DNA of 64,000 nt from Corallococcus caeni (GTDB lineage: Bacteria > Myxococcota > Myxococcia > Myxococcales > Myxococcaceae), in contig NZ_BTTW01000016.1 of the NCBI RefSeq assembly GCF_036245865.1, positions 1 to 64,000 on the forward strand. Direction: 5' to 3'. The notes under the pieces were generated by a model. That model made no database searches. It was not told where the DNA came from and saw nothing but the letters and a program-made list of their open reading frames with translations. How positions within the stretch are numbered: position 1 is the stretch's first letter; each line of letters opens with the position of its first letter. Of the stretch, positions 18,379-27,193 are shown in pieces. Position numbers and translations under genes: made by a program.

Positions 18379-19950
18379 ATGCCGAAGTCGAAGCAACTCG
18401 CGTCCTGCCTTGCCCTTGCCCTGGCTGCGTCCGCGCCGACGGCCCTCGCGGATTCGGCCATCTACGGCGGCGGCCCGTTCTATTCCGGCGGCACCGCGGT
18501 GATGAACGACCTGCGCGGCTCGGGCTTCACCACCGTGATCCTCTGGAGCTTCCACATCGAGGACAACGGCGACCTCGTCTACAACGACATCCCGGTGGTG
18601 AGGAACGGCGCCTACATCGGTGACCCGGCCTGGCCCACGCGGCTGGCCTCGCTCAAGACGGCGCCGACCTCGGTCAATCGCATCGAGGTGTCCATTGGCG
18701 CCTGGAGCGTCCCCGACTTCGAGCGCATGGCTCGGCTGGTCAACGGCACCGCCGCTGGCTGCGGCAGCACGCTGGTCTGCGGCACGGGCAGCAGCAGCAT
18801 CCTGTACCGCAACTTCCAGGCGCTGAAGACCGCCACCGGCGCCACCGCGGTCAACTTCGACGACGAGAGCGCCTACGACCTGGCCCCGACGACCCAGTTC
18901 GGGCAGATGCTGGCGGGCCTGGGCTACAAGATCACCTTCGCGCCCTACACCAACCAGACCTTCTGGCGCAGCCTCAAGGACAACCTCGGCAGCGCGGTCG
19001 ACGGCATCTACCTCCAGGTGTACGACGGCGGCGCCGGCAACAACCCGGCGAGCTGGAACACCGCGATGGGCATGACGGTGGACCCGGGCCTGTGGTCGCG
19101 CCACGGCTCCGGCTGCGCCAGCGGTGACAGCCCGGCCACGGTGCAGAGCAAGATGAGCAACTGGAAGAGCACCGCCGGCATCAACGGCGGCTTCATCTGG
19201 CTGTACGACGACATCCAGGCGTGCGTGGCGCAGGGCACCAGCGCGCAGTACGCGGCGGCGATCAACACCGCGGTCAGCGGCAACACCCCGCCGGTGGCCA
19301 ACTTCGGCGTCACCGTGAGCGGACTGACCGCGACCTTCAGTGACGCCTCCAGCGACAGCGACGGCACCATCGCCTCGCGCAGCTGGAGCTTCGGCGACGG
19401 CAGCGGTTCAACCGCCACCAACCCCAGCCATGTCTACGCCAGCGGTGGCAACTACACCGTCAGCCTGACCGTGACCGACAACGGCGGGGCCAGCCACACC
19501 CGGACCCAGACCGTCTCGGTCGGCACAGGCTACGTCAACCTGGCGCTCAACAAGCCGGCGACCGGCTCCACGGCCTGCAACAGCAGCGAAACGCCGGCCA
19601 AGGCGGTCAACGGGAGCGTCTCCGGCGGCACGACCGACAAGTTCTGCTCGCTGGCCTCGGGGGCCTGGCTGCAGGTGGACCTGGGGTCAGCGCAGACGGT
19701 CAGCAGCTTCGTCGTCAAGCACGCCGGCGCGGGCGGTGAGTCGAGCACCTGGAACACCCGGGCCTTCACCATCCAGACCTCCAGCAACGGCACGAACTGG
19801 AGCACCCCGGTGACGGTGACCAACAACACCGCCAGCACCTCGACCCACCCCATCAGCGCCACCTCCGCGCGCTACCTCAAGCTCAACGTGACCACCGCGT
19901 CCCAGAACGGCGACCCGGCCACGCGCATCTACGAGTTCGAGGTGCACTGA
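18379..19950 (+). CDS. Secreted glycoside-hydrolase-like protein with PKD and F5/8-type C domains
   Basis: 523 residues. Signal peptide to about residue 24 (cleavage after LADS-like boundary). Residues about 25-300 look like a TIM-barrel fold; TAVNFDDESAYD resembles the acidic catalytic strand of GH18/GH85-like enzymes, but I cannot assign a family. Residues about 305-385 form a PKD domain (FSDASSDSDGTI, WSFGDGSGSTATNPSHVY). Residues about 395-523 form a discoidin/F5/8C module (NLALNKPATGS, WLQVDLGSAQTV, ending RIYEFEVH), a usual carbohydrate-binding tail. It probably acts on an extracellular polysaccharide. Single gene with the leader hairpin described separately. Confidence 0.82.
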   Translation: MPKSKQLASCLALALAASAPTALADSAIYGGGPFYSGGTAVMNDLRGSGFTTVILWSFHIEDNGDLVYNDIPVVRNGAYIGDPAWPTRLASLKTAPTSVNRIEVSIGAWSVPDFERMARLVNGTAAGCGSTLVCGTGSSSILYRNFQALKTATGATAVNFDDESAYDLAPTTQFGQMLAGLGYKITFAPYTNQTFWRSLKDNLGSAVDGIYLQVYDGGAGNNPASWNTAMGMTVDPGLWSRHGSGCASGDSPATVQSKMSNWKSTAGINGGFIWLYDDIQACVAQGTSAQYAAAINTAVSGNTPPVANFGVTVSGLTATFSDASSDSDGTIASRSWSFGDGSGSTATNPSHVYASGGNYTVSLTVTDNGGASHTRTQTVSVGTGYVNLALNKPATGSTACNSSETPAKAVNGSVSGGTTDKFCSLASGAWLQVDLGSAQTVSSFVVKHAGAGGESSTWNTRAFTIQTSSNGTNWSTPVTVTNNTASTSTHPISATSARYLKLNVTTASQNGDPATRIYEFEVH

Positions 19951-19980
19951 CCCGGCGAGGGGGGGGCGGCATCGCAGGGG

Positions 19981-21015
19981 CTACGGTTGCGGCACGCCCG
20001 ACTCGTAGGCCTTGCGGATGGCCTGGGCACAGGCGAGTGACTTCTGGCCCTCCTCGTCCCCGCCGAGCTGGCGACTGCGGGCCAGGACCATGTACCTGTT
20101 CCTGGCGGCATTCACCCAGGGATAGAAGCCAAACGCTCCCGGGGAGGAGTGGCCCGTCACGGTCCACACGCCGTTGACGGGCTCTCCTTCAATCCAGTGT
20201 CCGAGCCCGTAATACGTCTCTCCCCCCGTCCACGGCGTGGAGGACACGCCTGGGCCCCCCGCCCAGGCCGGAACGGAGTCCACGGTCAGCTGGGAGGACA
20301 GCGCGTACTGGTTGTTGATCAGCTTCATCAGGAAGACGCGGTACTGCTCCGCGCTGCCGGAGAAGCCCCCGGCCGGAGCGACGGCGCTGTCGGACTCTGG
20401 AAGGGTGGTGCCCAACTGGGCGTTGACCCAATCCATGACGCTCAGCAGTCCCGTGCCCCTCCTGGTCCCGATGTCGTCCAGGGCTAGCTTCTGCATGTGG
20501 CCGCCGTTGTAGAAGAACCGGCCGTTCTGGAGCGGGCGGTAGGTGACGTTCTTGTAGGCGGCGCCGTAGCACTCCGAGACCGTCGTCCCGGCGTCTCCAC
20601 ACAAGGTGGTGTTCTCGTCGATGTAGCCGCTGGTGAAGTTGAGCCGCTTCTTCTCGTCCGCGGTGAGGTTGGCGTACCCCCGCGACTGCACGTAGGCCCC
20701 CGCGTACAGCCACTTGCTCGCGGACGCGATGGGCATCACCGTCGCGGCCGTCACCCCGCTGCCTCGCGGGATGGCGTAGAGCGGCCCCGCGCCATTGCCA
20801 ATCTCCCAGTAGAAGTTCCCGAGCGGCGCGCAGCTCTCCGAGGTGTTGGCCGTGGTCAGCGCGGCCTGTTCGCCCGCCGTGAGCGCCGCCTGGGACGTGC
20901 CCGGGGGTGCATCCGCCACGGCGACGTCGGCGTCCCCGGCGGTTCCACAGCCGATGAGACCCAGGGCCAGCAGCCCGCACGCCGAGATGAAAGTCGTCCT
21001 TCGGTGTTGCTTCAT
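19981..21015 (-). CDS. Lipoprotein serine hydrolase, beta-lactamase/DD-peptidase fold
   Basis: 344 residues. N-terminal signal with lipobox LIGC (Cys23). The SxxK motif is SASK (Ser98, Lys101) in PIASASKWLYAG, typical of class C beta-lactamase/esterase-type penicillin-binding folds. A downstream GHSSPGAFGFYPWV stretch may supply the third motif in place of KTG. The expected role is an outer-surface or periplasmic esterase/peptidase. The start at 21015 follows GGAGGAATT; the same frame is open far upstream, but that part is antisense to the next gene. It is convergent with the gene at 18379. Confidence 0.85.
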   Translation of the reverse strand: MKQHRRTTFISACGLLALGLIGCGTAGDADVAVADAPPGTSQAALTAGEQAALTTANTSESCAPLGNFYWEIGNGAGPLYAIPRGSGVTAATVMPIASASKWLYAGAYVQSRGYANLTADEKKRLNFTSGYIDENTTLCGDAGTTVSECYGAAYKNVTYRPLQNGRFFYNGGHMQKLALDDIGTRRGTGLLSVMDWVNAQLGTTLPESDSAVAPAGGFSGSAEQYRVFLMKLINNQYALSSQLTVDSVPAWAGGPGVSSTPWTGGETYYGLGHWIEGEPVNGVWTVTGHSSPGAFGFYPWVNAARNRYMVLARSRQLGGDEEGQKSLACAQAIRKAYESGVPQP

Positions 21016-21190
21016 GGGGAATTCCTCCGGGAAATGCCCCTGTGAACCCGGGAAGCGCCCGGAAGTTGCGCGCCCCTCTCTCTCAAGCGGGCGCCGGAGC
21101 GTCCGGGCTCGAACTCGGCTCACCGGCGACGAAAGAGAGGTGTGAGGTCGGTACGACGCCGGCCTCGCTTCGCTACCGGGAGAAGGACCC

Positions 21191-22003
21191 ATGACGTGCG
21201 GACACTGGCGCTGGCGTGTCGCCACCACCCAGCGGGACATGGATGACGCGGCCCGCATCCGCTGGGCTGTCTTTGGCGGGGAAATGGGACTGCTGACCGA
21301 GCAGTCGGCGCTGTCGCGGCGGGAGATGACCTCCATCGACACGCTCGACACCACGGTGCACCTGCTCGTCCATGTCGGCTCGGAGCCGGTGGCGACGATG
21401 CGCGTGGCGTTGCCCAACGCGGAGGTGGCGGCGAACCTGGGCGGGCCGGTGGGGCTCGAGCTGGCGCAGCGGCTGGACCTCTCGGGCGTGATCCGCCCGG
21501 GGATGGTGTTCGCGGAGCCCTCGCGCTTCTGCGTGCTGCCGAAGTGGCGGCGCACGCAGGCCGTCTCGTGGCTGCAGGCGGCCATGTACGCGGAGAGCCG
21601 GCGGCGCGGGGTGACGCACTGGATCGCGTCCGCGAACCTGGAGACGGACTCGCCCGAGGACGCGCTGCTGGCGTCGCGGGTGGCGGCCCACCGGGGATGG
21701 CTGAGTCCGCGCTGGCGGGTGGACGTGCCCGACCCGCGCCAGGCCCCCAAGCGGCCCCGCAAGCCCTTCTACACGCCGGAGGAGCGGGCGAGGGCGGAGC
21801 AGGGGCTGTGGGACGGCCTGCGGGTGCCCAGGTCCCCCTCGCTCTTCGCCACGACGATGGGGGCGCGCTTCATCGCGGAGCCGCTCTACGACGCGTACTT
21901 CCAGTGGTTCACGCTGCCGCTCGTCATGGCGCTCGATGAGATTCCGGCGGACACCCTGACGCACTTCCACGCGCTGCAAGACGGCGCGAGCCCCGCCGTC
22001 TAG
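21191..22003 (+). CDS. GNAT acyltransferase of the autoinducer-synthase / FeeM N-acyl amino acid synthase type
   Basis: 270 residues. It resembles acyl-homoserine-lactone synthases and FeeM-like N-acyl amino acid synthases: RIRWAVFGGEMG near the N-terminus, a conserved VATMRVALPN strand, and FAEPSRFCVLPKWRRT preceding the acceptor helix. Such enzymes join an acyl-ACP or acyl-CoA to an amino group. The start (ATG 21191) follows GGAGAAGG. The next gene lies 80 bp downstream on the same strand and encodes a haem-oxygenase-like oxidase, so the two probably form a lipid-modifying unit. Not a canonical LuxI; the product is unknown. Confidence 0.75.
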   Translation: MTCGHWRWRVATTQRDMDDAARIRWAVFGGEMGLLTEQSALSRREMTSIDTLDTTVHLLVHVGSEPVATMRVALPNAEVAANLGGPVGLELAQRLDLSGVIRPGMVFAEPSRFCVLPKWRRTQAVSWLQAAMYAESRRRGVTHWIASANLETDSPEDALLASRVAAHRGWLSPRWRVDVPDPRQAPKRPRKPFYTPEERARAEQGLWDGLRVPRSPSLFATTMGARFIAEPLYDAYFQWFTLPLVMALDEIPADTLTHFHALQDGASPAV

Positions 22004-22083
22004 GCCCGGGGCGGCTTCTTCCTTCCCTTCACCTTCAACACGCAGCAGCCGGGACTCCAACGGACCCCGGACAGGAGACGTAC

Positions 22084-22794
22084 GTGCAAACCCAGACGGA
22101 GCATCAGGCGGGGACGCAGTGGCTGGCGGTGCTGGACGAAGAGGCGCGGGGGCTGGTGGCCGCGGTGGATGCGCGGCCCGACGCCAGCCGCCTCCTCGAT
22201 GGCACCCTCGACCTGGAGGGCTACATCCACTACCTCGTCCAGACGTATCACTACGCGCGCTGGAGCACGCCGATCCTCGCCGAGGCCGGCCACCGGCTCA
22301 ATCGGCTGGGACGGCACCCGGAGCTGGCGGCGCTGTTGATCCAGAAGGGCGAGGAGGAGCGCGGGCACGACCGCTGGTTGCTGTCGGACCTGCGGAACCT
22401 GGGCTGCTCGGAGGAGCAGGTGGAGGCGGCGGCGCGGAGCCCGGCGGTGGAGGCCTACACGGGGTGGAACTTCTTCACGTCGCGCTCGGGCGTGCCGACG
22501 GCGGTGCTGGGGACCGCGTACGTGCTGGAGTACCTGTCGCAGACGCGGGCGGGCGTGTGGGCCGAGCGGCTCAAGGCGGTGGGCGCCATCCCCAACATCC
22601 ACAAGGCGGTGACCTTCCTGCGCAGCCACGGGGCGCTGGACGGGGACCACGTGGCGGAGATGCAGCGGCTCCTGGCGCCGCTGACGGACCCGGAGGACCA
22701 GGAGGCGATCCTCTTCTCGGCCCGGGTCGCCCGGAGCGTCTACCCGCGCATCTTCCGTGAGGACGGCGCCTCCAGCCACCCTCTCGCGAGGTAG
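22084..22794 (+). CDS. Haem-oxygenase-like diiron oxidase/oxygenase (HDO family)
   Basis: 236 residues, all-helical. The spaced ligands of HDO enzymes can be picked out: His in QTYHY, Glu/His/Asp in EEERGHDRWLL, Glu in YVLEYLS, and His/Asp/His in SHGALDGDHVAEM. HDO enzymes include UndA, BesC and SznF, which oxidise fatty acids or amino acids. The start is GTG at 22084 with GGAGACG ahead. The partner gene 21191 may make its acyl-amino-acid substrate (inference). Family call is good; reaction unknown. Confidence 0.78.
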   Translation: MQTQTEHQAGTQWLAVLDEEARGLVAAVDARPDASRLLDGTLDLEGYIHYLVQTYHYARWSTPILAEAGHRLNRLGRHPELAALLIQKGEEERGHDRWLLSDLRNLGCSEEQVEAAARSPAVEAYTGWNFFTSRSGVPTAVLGTAYVLEYLSQTRAGVWAERLKAVGAIPNIHKAVTFLRSHGALDGDHVAEMQRLLAPLTDPEDQEAILFSARVARSVYPRIFREDGASSHPLAR

Positions 22795-22818
22795 CGACGA
22801 CCGCACGCAAGCGGGGAG

Positions 22819-22853
22819 CGCCTCCCGTCCGGGCCCTGGCCTCTCGGGAGGCG
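22819..22853. terminator. Hairpin between convergent genes
   Basis: CGCCTCCCG (22819-22827) pairs perfectly with CGGGAGGCG (22845-22853), followed by TCTTCC on the plus strand. It sits between the HDO gene and the convergent LuxR-type regulator and probably serves both. Confidence 0.65.
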
Positions 22854-22874
22854 TCTTCCCCCCGTTCGATTCGC

Positions 22875-23966
22875 TCAGACAGGCTTGTTGAGGCGGGCGG
22901 CCTGGTAGAGGAGGTCCGCGCGGCTGTCCACGCCCAGCTTGTCGAAGATGTTCCGCACGTGGGTCTTCACGGTCAGGAGCTTGCGGCCGAGCTCAACGGC
23001 GATCTGCTCGTTGTTCCGGTTGCAGAGCAGGTGCCTCGCGATGGTGGCTTGGCGGGGCGTGAGCTGGCGTTCCATCTCCCAGGGGAGCGGGATGGAGTGG
23101 GGAATCTCATTCAGCCTGAGCGCCCATCGCCGGGGACCGTCAGCGGCGGGCATTTCGATGAAGCGGCAGGTGCGGTTGCCCTCGGGATGGTTGAAGACCC
23201 AGAGGGTCTTCCCGAGCCGGGCGTCCGCGTCCATGCGAACCAGGGCGTCCAGCCGCTCCTTGAAGACGAGCGGGAGCCCGCAGGAGTGCATGTCCGCGCC
23301 GGTGAACCACCGGGCCAGGAGGGCGTTGGCGTGCTCGGAGCGGAACTCCACGCGGGAGGGAGGCTCCACGACGAGGTAGGCGGAGTCGGGACGGCGGTGG
23401 AGCTCCTCGAGAAGGTGGGCACCGGCCATGAGGCCCTGGGCGTCATTGCAGTTGCGCACCGTGTTCATCAGGTGCTCGTTGATGCTGGCGACCGCGGTGG
23501 TGTTCTCCAAGGAGAAGGGGCGGCGCTTGTTCCGGTAGAACGCGAGCGCGCCAACGAGGCCGGGGCCGATGGGCAGCAGGACCGCCATGATGTGTTCCAG
23601 CGTCAGGTCCAGCTCCCGGCTGCGTTGGAAGATGAGGGTGCGTTCGTACTCATCGCGGGTGAGCAGCTGCGTATCGCGGACGGGCACGTTGGGCCGCGCG
23701 AGGATGGGGGCCCGCAGGAAGTCATGCTCGGCCAGGACGGCATAGTCATCCAGCAGGCGGATGGGGAAGCCCGGGACGAGCCATTGGAAGTCGAACGGCT
23801 CCGTGTGCATGAGGCACAGGGCCATGGCGTCGGCCTGGACGAACTCGAGCAGGGACGCACGCGCGGCTTCGAGCACCTTGGGGATGCTCAGTGCGCTGTT
23901 GAGTCCACTGATGACGCTGTCCCGGAGCACGAGCTCCTGGGTGGTGAAAGCCGTTGGATTGAACAT
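22875..23966 (-). CDS. LuxR-family transcriptional regulator with N-terminal sensor region
   Basis: 363 residues. The C-terminal 65 residues form a GerE/LuxR helix-turn-helix (LTPRQATIARHLLCNRNNEQIA, then TVKTHVRNIFDKLGV). Residues 1-200 are an alpha/beta sensor region, GAF-like in appearance, with no receiver-domain aspartate. It is an orphan regulator in a short convergent gap with the FeeM/HDO pair, so it might respond to their lipid product, though nothing in the sequence proves this. Start ATG 23966; no strong Shine-Dalgarno seen. Confidence 0.85.
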   Translation of the reverse strand: MFNPTAFTTQELVLRDSVISGLNSALSIPKVLEAARASLLEFVQADAMALCLMHTEPFDFQWLVPGFPIRLLDDYAVLAEHDFLRAPILARPNVPVRDTQLLTRDEYERTLIFQRSRELDLTLEHIMAVLLPIGPGLVGALAFYRNKRRPFSLENTTAVASINEHLMNTVRNCNDAQGLMAGAHLLEELHRRPDSAYLVVEPPSRVEFRSEHANALLARWFTGADMHSCGLPLVFKERLDALVRMDADARLGKTLWVFNHPEGNRTCRFIEMPAADGPRRWALRLNEIPHSIPLPWEMERQLTPRQATIARHLLCNRNNEQIAVELGRKLLTVKTHVRNIFDKLGVDSRADLLYQAARLNKPV

Positions 23967-24066
23967 CCGCGCGTCCTTGTCATCTTGACCGGGCAGGCTG
24001 CGGACCTCAGCCTAATCCAGTCCGATGGCAAGTCATACGCGCCGGGATGACACACTGTTCCATCCA

Positions 24067-24098
24067 CCGCCCGAGGCCTCATCCAAGGCCCCGGGCGG
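24067..24098 (-). terminator. Hairpin downstream of the secreted-protein gene
   Basis: CCGCCCGAGGCCT (24067-24079) pairs with AGGCCCCGGGCGG (24086-24098) with one mismatch and a 6-nt loop. It begins 13 bp after the stop at 24112. No T tract follows on the minus strand. Confidence 0.55.
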
Positions 24099-24111
24099 CG
24101 TGCGGCTCAGC

Positions 24112-24672
24112 TCACTGGATGACGGTGACGACCTGGGTCTGGCACGTGACCGGGTCGATGAAGGACTGGGCCGCGTCGACGGTGCAGATGGCGCCGCCAT
24201 AGGTGCCAAAGAAGACCTGCGCCTGGCAGCTGCCGCCGACGTCACTGACCTCCACCCGCCAGACACACGTCTTCGCGGCGGCCGGGTTCGCCGGGTCCAC
24301 CGTCCAGTAGTACTGCTGCGCGATCAGCGGGGCCGGGGTGGGGGCGCTCACCTCGAAGCCGCCATAGCTGGCCGTGGGCACGGGATAGGGATTGAACACG
24401 CCGTTGAGCGTCCCCGTCAGGACCTGGATGCCCAGGGAGATGGGCAGGCCCGTCTGGTTGAGGACGAAGAGGTCCTCCAGCGCGGGGCCGACGGACGCCA
24501 CCTGGGACTCCCGCTTCGTGGGCAGCTGGACCGCCCCCTCGCGGACGCTCACATACTCGTCACGCTGGGACAGGAAGTCAGGGAACCCGAGCTCCACCTG
24601 CCCGGCGAACGCGATGGACGGAGCGAGCGACAACAGCGAGGCAGCCAGGAAACGCTTCACGTTCCTCGTCAT
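24112..24672 (-). CDS. Secreted protein of unknown function
   Basis: 186 residues with a clear signal peptide (about residues 1-23, ending SIAFA before GQ). The mature part looks beta-rich and contains four cysteines in its C-terminal third (CVWRVEV, GSCQA, AICTV, VTCQT) that could form two disulfides. I do not recognise the family. Upstream (24710-24770) is an unusually AT-rich stretch that probably holds its promoter. Monocistronic. Confidence 0.72.
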   Translation of the reverse strand: MTRNVKRFLAASLLSLAPSIAFAGQVELGFPDFLSQRDEYVSVREGAVQLPTKRESQVASVGPALEDLFVLNQTGLPISLGIQVLTGTLNGVFNPYPVPTASYGGFEVSAPTPAPLIAQQYYWTVDPANPAAAKTCVWRVEVSDVGGSCQAQVFFGTYGGAICTVDAAQSFIDPVTCQTQVVTVIQ

Positions 24673-24868
24673 GGACTACTCCTGAGTTGTGAGTGCGGGG
24701 TTGGCCGAAGCCAATGCCTTACTAGCATCCACTCCCGTTTAACTGCAAATCAAAACGGGCAATTCATGGAGTTCCTGTGGATGTGGACGATTGCGGTCCT
24801 GGCGTGTCACGCGTTCGTTGGAATGTCAGGCTAAGGGGTTTCCACGGGTCGACAAAGCCATACGCATG

Positions 24869-26074
24869 TCATTCGCGGGGCGCCGGGCGGTATGGGGCTT
24901 CTTCCCGGAAGATCAACAGCCCGTCCAGGACCGTGGCCCAGGGCGCCGTCGTCCACGTGTAGTTCAGGGGACGCGCCACCCTGGGCCCGAAGTCCTGAAG
25001 CTGGCGCGTGTCCAGATAGCGGGTGTCCGCGGCGTGGCCGGCGAACGCCCAGCCCTCCAGCGAGTCGTCCGTCGCGGGCGCGAGGACAAAGGTGCGAGTC
25101 GTGCTGCCCAGGGAGTAGCTCCCGGAGTTCGCGGAGAACCCCAGCACGAACGACCGGGCTCCGAACCTCTCATGGACATACGACCCGAAGGGAATCACGT
25201 GGCGCACGTCCGCATCCACGCCCTTGAGGTCTTTCGCGGCATGGATGGTGGCAAGCCAGACAATGGCTTTCTTCGGCGCGGGAGACTGGGACAGGAGCCA
25301 ATCCAGGTTCATGAACATGGAGCGGTCACGCCCGTTGTAGTCGCTCCAGTCCCCAGCCTGCGCCGGAGCCTGGGACATCCTGGCGACCTGGCGGGTGAAG
25401 AACCGCTCCAGGTTGCGGACCATCTGCAGCGGGCCCTGGCTGCCCGGGGTCGCGGCGAGCACCGGCTCCAGCTCCTGCCAACAGCCCAGGATGAACCTCG
25501 CGGTGTCGGCCGTGTACGGGTGGGTTTCGTCATATCCCCAGGCCATGTACCGCTCGATCTCCGCTCCGCACGCGGCCTGCCTTGGACCCGGGAGGAAGGG
25601 GATGAGTTCACGCGCCATCTGGCGCTGGGCGTAGGTGCCCCTGCCAATCTGATCATCAATCCCACCCGCCACGAGGGTTCCCGCCTGGATCCGCGCGGTC
25701 AGGAAGGGAACCAGGGGCGCCATCTCCTGGGTGGCCCAGAGCCCGCCAATCGCGGCGGCGACCGTGTCTTCGCTGACGGGTTGGCCCGCCTTCAGCAGCG
25801 CCTGGATGTGGAGGAAGTCGTAGGTGCCAGCCTCGATGAAGAACGCATCGAAGTGGCACTCCTCCACGAGCCTGCGCGTCAAGGCCACCTTGAAGGCAAC
25901 CGTCCTGGCATTGCCGTGGTGCGACTCCTCGCCCAGCAGTGCGAGCTGCTTGTCGCAGAGGTCCCTGACGATCCAGTCGGTGTCCGTCTCCGCCACGGCC
26001 TCCCGAGCAGCAGTGCCCCTGGACGGCGATGCACAGCCTGAAAGCAGCAGGAGCAGGAGCAGGAGGTGTCTCAT
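24869..26074 (-). CDS. Lipoprotein of the erythromycin esterase (Ere) superfamily
   Basis: 401 residues. The N-terminus MRHLLLLLLLLSGCASP is a lipoprotein signal (lipobox LSGC). The Ere-like active-site region is visible as LLGEESHHGNARTVAF followed by FDAFFIEAG, with the conserved Glu/His needed for water activation. Later HAAKDLKG and PFGSYVHERFG match the family's second half. Ere enzymes hydrolyse macrolide lactones, but most homologues are uncharacterised, so resistance should not be assumed. The start at 26074 is preceded by GGAAGG; the longer open frame upstream is antisense to the next gene. Divergent from the alpha/beta hydrolase at 26156. Confidence 0.85.
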   Translation of the reverse strand: MRHLLLLLLLLSGCASPSRGTAAREAVAETDTDWIVRDLCDKQLALLGEESHHGNARTVAFKVALTRRLVEECHFDAFFIEAGTYDFLHIQALLKAGQPVSEDTVAAAIGGLWATQEMAPLVPFLTARIQAGTLVAGGIDDQIGRGTYAQRQMARELIPFLPGPRQAACGAEIERYMAWGYDETHPYTADTARFILGCWQELEPVLAATPGSQGPLQMVRNLERFFTRQVARMSQAPAQAGDWSDYNGRDRSMFMNLDWLLSQSPAPKKAIVWLATIHAAKDLKGVDADVRHVIPFGSYVHERFGARSFVLGFSANSGSYSLGSTTRTFVLAPATDDSLEGWAFAGHAADTRYLDTRQLQDFGPRVARPLNYTWTTAPWATVLDGLLIFREEAPYRPAPRE

Positions 26075-26155
26075 TCGCGGCCCTTCCGTGAGAGGTGATT
26101 CCATTCTAGATGCGGTGATTCCCCAGCGTCCCTTCTCTCCAGGAGAGGTGAACCC

Positions 26156-27142
26156 ATGACCCGCCCGAACGCACCGCCCGACTTCGACCCTCGATTGGCC
26201 GCGCTCCTGCCTTCGCTGGAGGGGTATGTGCCCGTGAAGATGACGCTGGATCAGCTCGAGCACTTCCGCGCGTTGAGTCGCGTGAGCCGGGAGGACCTGA
26301 TCGGAGATGCGAAGGTCAGCTGCGTCGACCACCGCATCCCCGGGTACCAGGGCGCGGACATCACAGTCTCGGTCATCGCGCGGCAGGACCACGTGACTCC
26401 GGGGCCTGCCGTCTATCACATCCATGGCGGCGGCATGGTGATGGGGACCCGCTTCGCGGGGGCGAAGCCGCTCGTGGACTGGGCGCTTCGTCATGACGCG
26501 GTCTGCGTGACGGTCGAATACAGGCTGGCGCCCGAGCATCCAGCGCCCACCCTGGTGGAGGACTGCTACGCCGGGCTGGAGTGGATGGCGGCGAATGCCG
26601 CGCTGCTGCGGTTTGATCCGAACCAGCTCGTCATCTTCGGAGGAAGCGGCGGGGGAGGGCTCGCGGCGGGGGCCACGCTCCTGGCCCGCGACCGGCGCGG
26701 TCCGCGGCTGCTGGGCCAGCTGCTGCAATGCCCGATGCTGGACGACCGCAACGAGACGGAGTCAGCCCACCGGTACGATGGCGTTGGCGTCTGGGACCGC
26801 ACCAGCAACCTGACGGCCTGGCAGGCGGTGCTGGGGGACCGTCGCGGCGGCCCTGACGTGTCTCCCTATTCCGCGCCCGCGCGCGCGACGGAGCTGCGCG
26901 GGCTGCCACCGACCTTCATCGACGTCGGGGGAGGGGAGACGTTCCGCGATGAGGCGATTGCCTATGCTCGCGGCATCCTTGCCGCGGGCGGCGAGTGCGA
27001 GCTGCACGTCTGGGGCGGAGCCTTCCACGGCTTCTATGACATCGCCCCGCAGTCCGAGGTGGCTCAAGCCTGCATCGCGGCGCGCGACGCGTGGCTGGGA
27101 CGGATGTTCGCCCGCGGCGCCGCGAGCAGGGACGCGACGTAA
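26156..27142 (+). CDS. Alpha/beta hydrolase, hormone-sensitive-lipase (HSL/GDXG) type esterase
   Basis: 328 residues. HIHGGGMVMG supplies the HGGG oxyanion-hole motif of the HSL family; the nucleophile elbow is GGSGG (GxSxG) in IFGGSGGGGLAAG. The catalytic Asp is probably in the DVGGGETFRDEA region and the His is in GGAFHGFYD. Expected to hydrolyse short-chain acyl esters in the cytoplasm (no signal peptide). Start ATG 26156 has GGAGAGG upstream. It is convergent with the NmrA-like gene across a strong hairpin. Confidence 0.88.
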   Translation: MTRPNAPPDFDPRLAALLPSLEGYVPVKMTLDQLEHFRALSRVSREDLIGDAKVSCVDHRIPGYQGADITVSVIARQDHVTPGPAVYHIHGGGMVMGTRFAGAKPLVDWALRHDAVCVTVEYRLAPEHPAPTLVEDCYAGLEWMAANAALLRFDPNQLVIFGGSGGGGLAAGATLLARDRRGPRLLGQLLQCPMLDDRNETESAHRYDGVGVWDRTSNLTAWQAVLGDRRGGPDVSPYSAPARATELRGLPPTFIDVGGGETFRDEAIAYARGILAAGGECELHVWGGAFHGFYDIAPQSEVAQACIAARDAWLGRMFARGAASRDAT

Positions 27143-27170
27143 CGGAGGGCTGGGGGAATCAAGCCCTCCG
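27143..27170. terminator. Hairpin between convergent genes
   Basis: CGGAGGGCT (27143-27151) and AGCCCTCCG (27162-27170) form a perfect 9-bp stem around a 10-nt loop. It starts immediately after the stop of the HSL-type esterase and lies 23 bp from the stop of the opposite gene. Confidence 0.72.
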
Positions 27171-27193
27171 ACCGGGCGCTGGCAACCCTGTCG

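Noticed and set aside
21191-22003. Calling the GNAT protein a LuxI quorum-sensing synthase
   Set aside because: Motifs fit the wider autoinducer-synthase/FeeM superfamily and no AHL-binding LuxR-type receptor is evident.
24869-26074. Annotating the Ere-like lipoprotein as a macrolide resistance gene
   Set aside because: Family membership alone does not show macrolide esterase activity; most relatives are uncharacterised.
24869-26728. Extension of the erythromycin-esterase-like gene upstream to 26728
   Set aside because: The added part is antisense to the HSL-type esterase; the lipoprotein signal at 26074 with an RBS is the natural start.
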